From an uncultured Clostridia bacterium (lineage in GTDB: Bacteria > Bacillota_A > Clostridia > Oscillospirales > Oscillospiraceae): 6,485 nt of DNA. The notes under the pieces are model-generated. The model made no database searches and had not been told where the DNA came from. It was given only the letters and a program-made list of their open reading frames with translations. Location of the stretch: NCBI GenBank assembly GCA_946059285.1, contig CAMGMW010000071.1, positions 1 to 6,485 on the forward strand. Reading direction: 5' to 3'. A program made the position numbers and the translations under genes. Shown one piece after another: positions 5,174-6,485 of the stretch (within the stretch, counting starts at the first letter, position 1; the number at the start of each line of letters is the position of its first letter).

Positions 5174-6241
5174 ATGATGAAACCTGTACGCCGCCTGATT
5201 TCCTCCGGCGTTTTGCTCGTTTTGATCGGAGGAATGGTTCTTGCGGCGAAGAAATGGAACGCCCTTGTATTTTCCTTTTATCCGAAATTTTCACGCACCG
5301 CGCTGGGCTATCTGGCCGGCGTTTCCTCTGTGCTTCCCATCGCGATTTGGGAGGTGCTGGTCTGCATTTTGGCGATCACACTGATCGTTACCTTGATTAT
5401 CTGCCTTGCAAAGCACCGCTTCTTGCGCTGGCTGACGGGAGTGCTGCTGACGGTCAGCATCGGCTGCTTCTTTTTTATCACGGTTTGGGGCCTGAACTAT
5501 TTTGCGCCTCCGATGCAGGAGCGTCTGGGGCTGCAAGTAAGACAATACACCGTGTCGGAGCTTCGGGAAGCGACGGAATATTATCTGGCGCAGGCAAACG
5601 AAGCGGCGCTTGCCGTACCGCGGGACGCCAACGGCGTAACCGTCGCCGCCGATTTTTCGGAACTGTCGGAGGCCGCCGGAGCGGCCTATCGCACGCTGGC
5701 GCAATCCATGCCATGCTTCGACGGCTCCGATGTCGGCGTGAAGAAGCTGCTCAGCAGCAAATTGTTCGGTGCAACAGGCACTACCGGCATTTTTATCGCC
5801 TTTACCGGAGAAAGCTGCGTCAGCACCACCACTTTTTCCGCCTCCGTCCCCTTTACTATGTGCCACGAGGTCGCCCACCGCATGGCGTTTGCTCGGGAAA
5901 ATGAGGCAAATTTCGCAGCATTCCTGGCCTGCACGGAAAACACCCGCGCAGATTTCCACTACTCCGGTTACTATTCCGCGTTTATCTACTGCTACAACGC
6001 ACTTCACCGTGCAGACCCCGACACCGCTGCCGAGGTCTGGGCACAAGTATCCGAACCGCTAAAAACGGATTTTGCCGCCTCACGTGCACACTATGACGAG
6101 CTGGAAAACGAAGCGGTCTGCGCGGTTTCGGAGAAGGTCTATGATACATATCTCAAGGCGTTTTCCGTGGAATCCGGCAGCCAGTCCTACGGCGAGGTCG
6201 TCGATCTGCTGGCGGCATGGTATTTTGAACGACTGAAATGA
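5174..6241 (+). CDS. DUF3810-family membrane protein with HEVAH zinc-protease motif
   Basis: 355-residue integral membrane protein of the uncharacterised DUF3810 family. Three hydrophobic segments occupy the N-terminal third (about 8-25, 53-78 and 86-107), ending in the family-typical WGLNYF. A soluble domain of about 245 residues follows. It carries MCHEVAHRMAFARENEANFAAF, where HEVAH (231-235) has the HExxH zinc-metalloprotease form and Glu242 or Glu244 could be the third ligand. A basic N-terminus (KPVRR) and basic loop after segment 2 (KHRFLR) predict a cytoplasmic N-terminus and an extracytoplasmic catalytic domain. No experimental role is known to me, and proteolysis is inferred from the motif. 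ATG at 5174 is followed by a second ATG at 5177; GAGG at 5162-5165 overlaps the end of the M20 gene. The gap is five bases, so the two are surely co-transcribed. Confidence 0.88.
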   Translation: MMKPVRRLISSGVLLVLIGGMVLAAKKWNALVFSFYPKFSRTALGYLAGVSSVLPIAIWEVLVCILAITLIVTLIICLAKHRFLRWLTGVLLTVSIGCFFFITVWGLNYFAPPMQERLGLQVRQYTVSELREATEYYLAQANEAALAVPRDANGVTVAADFSELSEAAGAAYRTLAQSMPCFDGSDVGVKKLLSSKLFGATGTTGIFIAFTGESCVSTTTFSASVPFTMCHEVAHRMAFARENEANFAAFLACTENTRADFHYSGYYSAFIYCYNALHRADPDTAAEVWAQVSEPLKTDFAASRAHYDELENEAVCAVSEKVYDTYLKAFSVESGSQSYGEVVDLLAAWYFERLK

Positions 6242-6251
6242 GGCGTCATCT

Positions 6252-6485
6252 ATGAAAAAACAGGCAACGGGGCGGTATTCCCTGCTGCAGGCAGCCTTAT
6301 GGGGCATTTACGGCATTTTATTCACCTATGCCAACCGGTATCTGCTGGATACCGGGCTAAGCAACACCGCTACCGGCGTGATCATCGGGGCGGCAACGGC
6401 GCTTTCCTTTGGTTTACAGCCGGCTCTGACCGCAGTGGTGGACCGTACCCGTCTGCAGGTGCGCGATGTAATTCTGATCTCCGGC
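6252..6485 (+). CDS. MFS transporter, N-terminal part, 3' end outside window
   Basis: Partial gene, 78 codons from ATG 6252 to the window edge, preceded by GAGG (6240-6243), which overlaps the stop of the previous gene; the gap is ten bases. The product begins MKKQATGRYSLLQ and shows two hydrophobic segments (about 10-26 and 38-60), then a short polar turn with VVDRTRLQVRD. This corresponds to the loop between helices 2 and 3 of major facilitator transporters, where a D-R-containing motif A usually lies, and the start of a third hydrophobic stretch (VILISG). The pattern of residues 22-64 (LFTYANRYLLDTGLS..., TGVIIG, PALTAVVDR) recalls the MFS_1-like/nucleoside-type branch. The substrate cannot be inferred from so little sequence. 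It appears co-transcribed with the M20 and DUF3810 genes. Confidence 0.78.
   Translation, partial: MKKQATGRYSLLQAALWGIYGILFTYANRYLLDTGLSNTATGVIIGAATALSFGLQPALTAVVDRTRLQVRDVILISG

Overview
The window is a gene-dense bacterial chromosomal segment with nine genes, all on the + strand and mostly separated by 0-50 bases. Both end genes are cut by the window edges. The organism is most likely a GC-rich, low-oxygen Firmicute of the Clostridia (Oscillospirales/Ruminococcaceae-like gut bacteria). This is inferred from AGGAGG-type ribosome binding sites, a separate FchA cyclohydrolase beside folD, clostridial-type FolD motifs, and a GGGGCGG-type intergenic palindrome of a kind I associate with such genomes. 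No tRNA, rRNA, CRISPR array, insertion sequence or phage gene was seen, and no convincing intrinsic terminator.

Layout. Bases 2-553 are the 3' end of lepA (elongation factor 4). A 48-base gap holding an imperfect palindrome separates it from rnhA (ribonuclease HI, 602-1036). A 130-base gap with two predicted hairpins leads into fchA (1167-1787) and folD (1804-2676), a one-carbon folate pair. Next come lspA (signal peptidase II, 2729-3205, GTG start) and an RluA/RluD-family pseudouridine synthase (3189-4103) whose start lies inside lspA. Three tightly packed genes follow: an M20D amidohydrolase (4107-5168), a DUF3810 membrane protein with an HEVAH zinc-protease motif (5174-6241), and the start of an MFS transporter (6252 onward).

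How the genes work together. The clearest functional unit is fchA-folD, which interconverts 5,10-methylene-, 5,10-methenyl- and 10-formyl-tetrahydrofolate. FolD here has lost the residues known to carry the cyclohydrolase half-reaction: the Lys56, Gln100 and Ser49 equivalents are Ala50, Phe94 and Asp43. It therefore looks like a dehydrogenase-only enzyme whose missing step is supplied by FchA next door. This is the most interesting observation in the window. The rest is housekeeping (translation, RNA/DNA hybrid removal, lipoprotein processing, rRNA modification) followed by a peptide or amide hydrolysis and transport cluster of unknown substrate. I found no evidence for an undescribed defence or mobile system.
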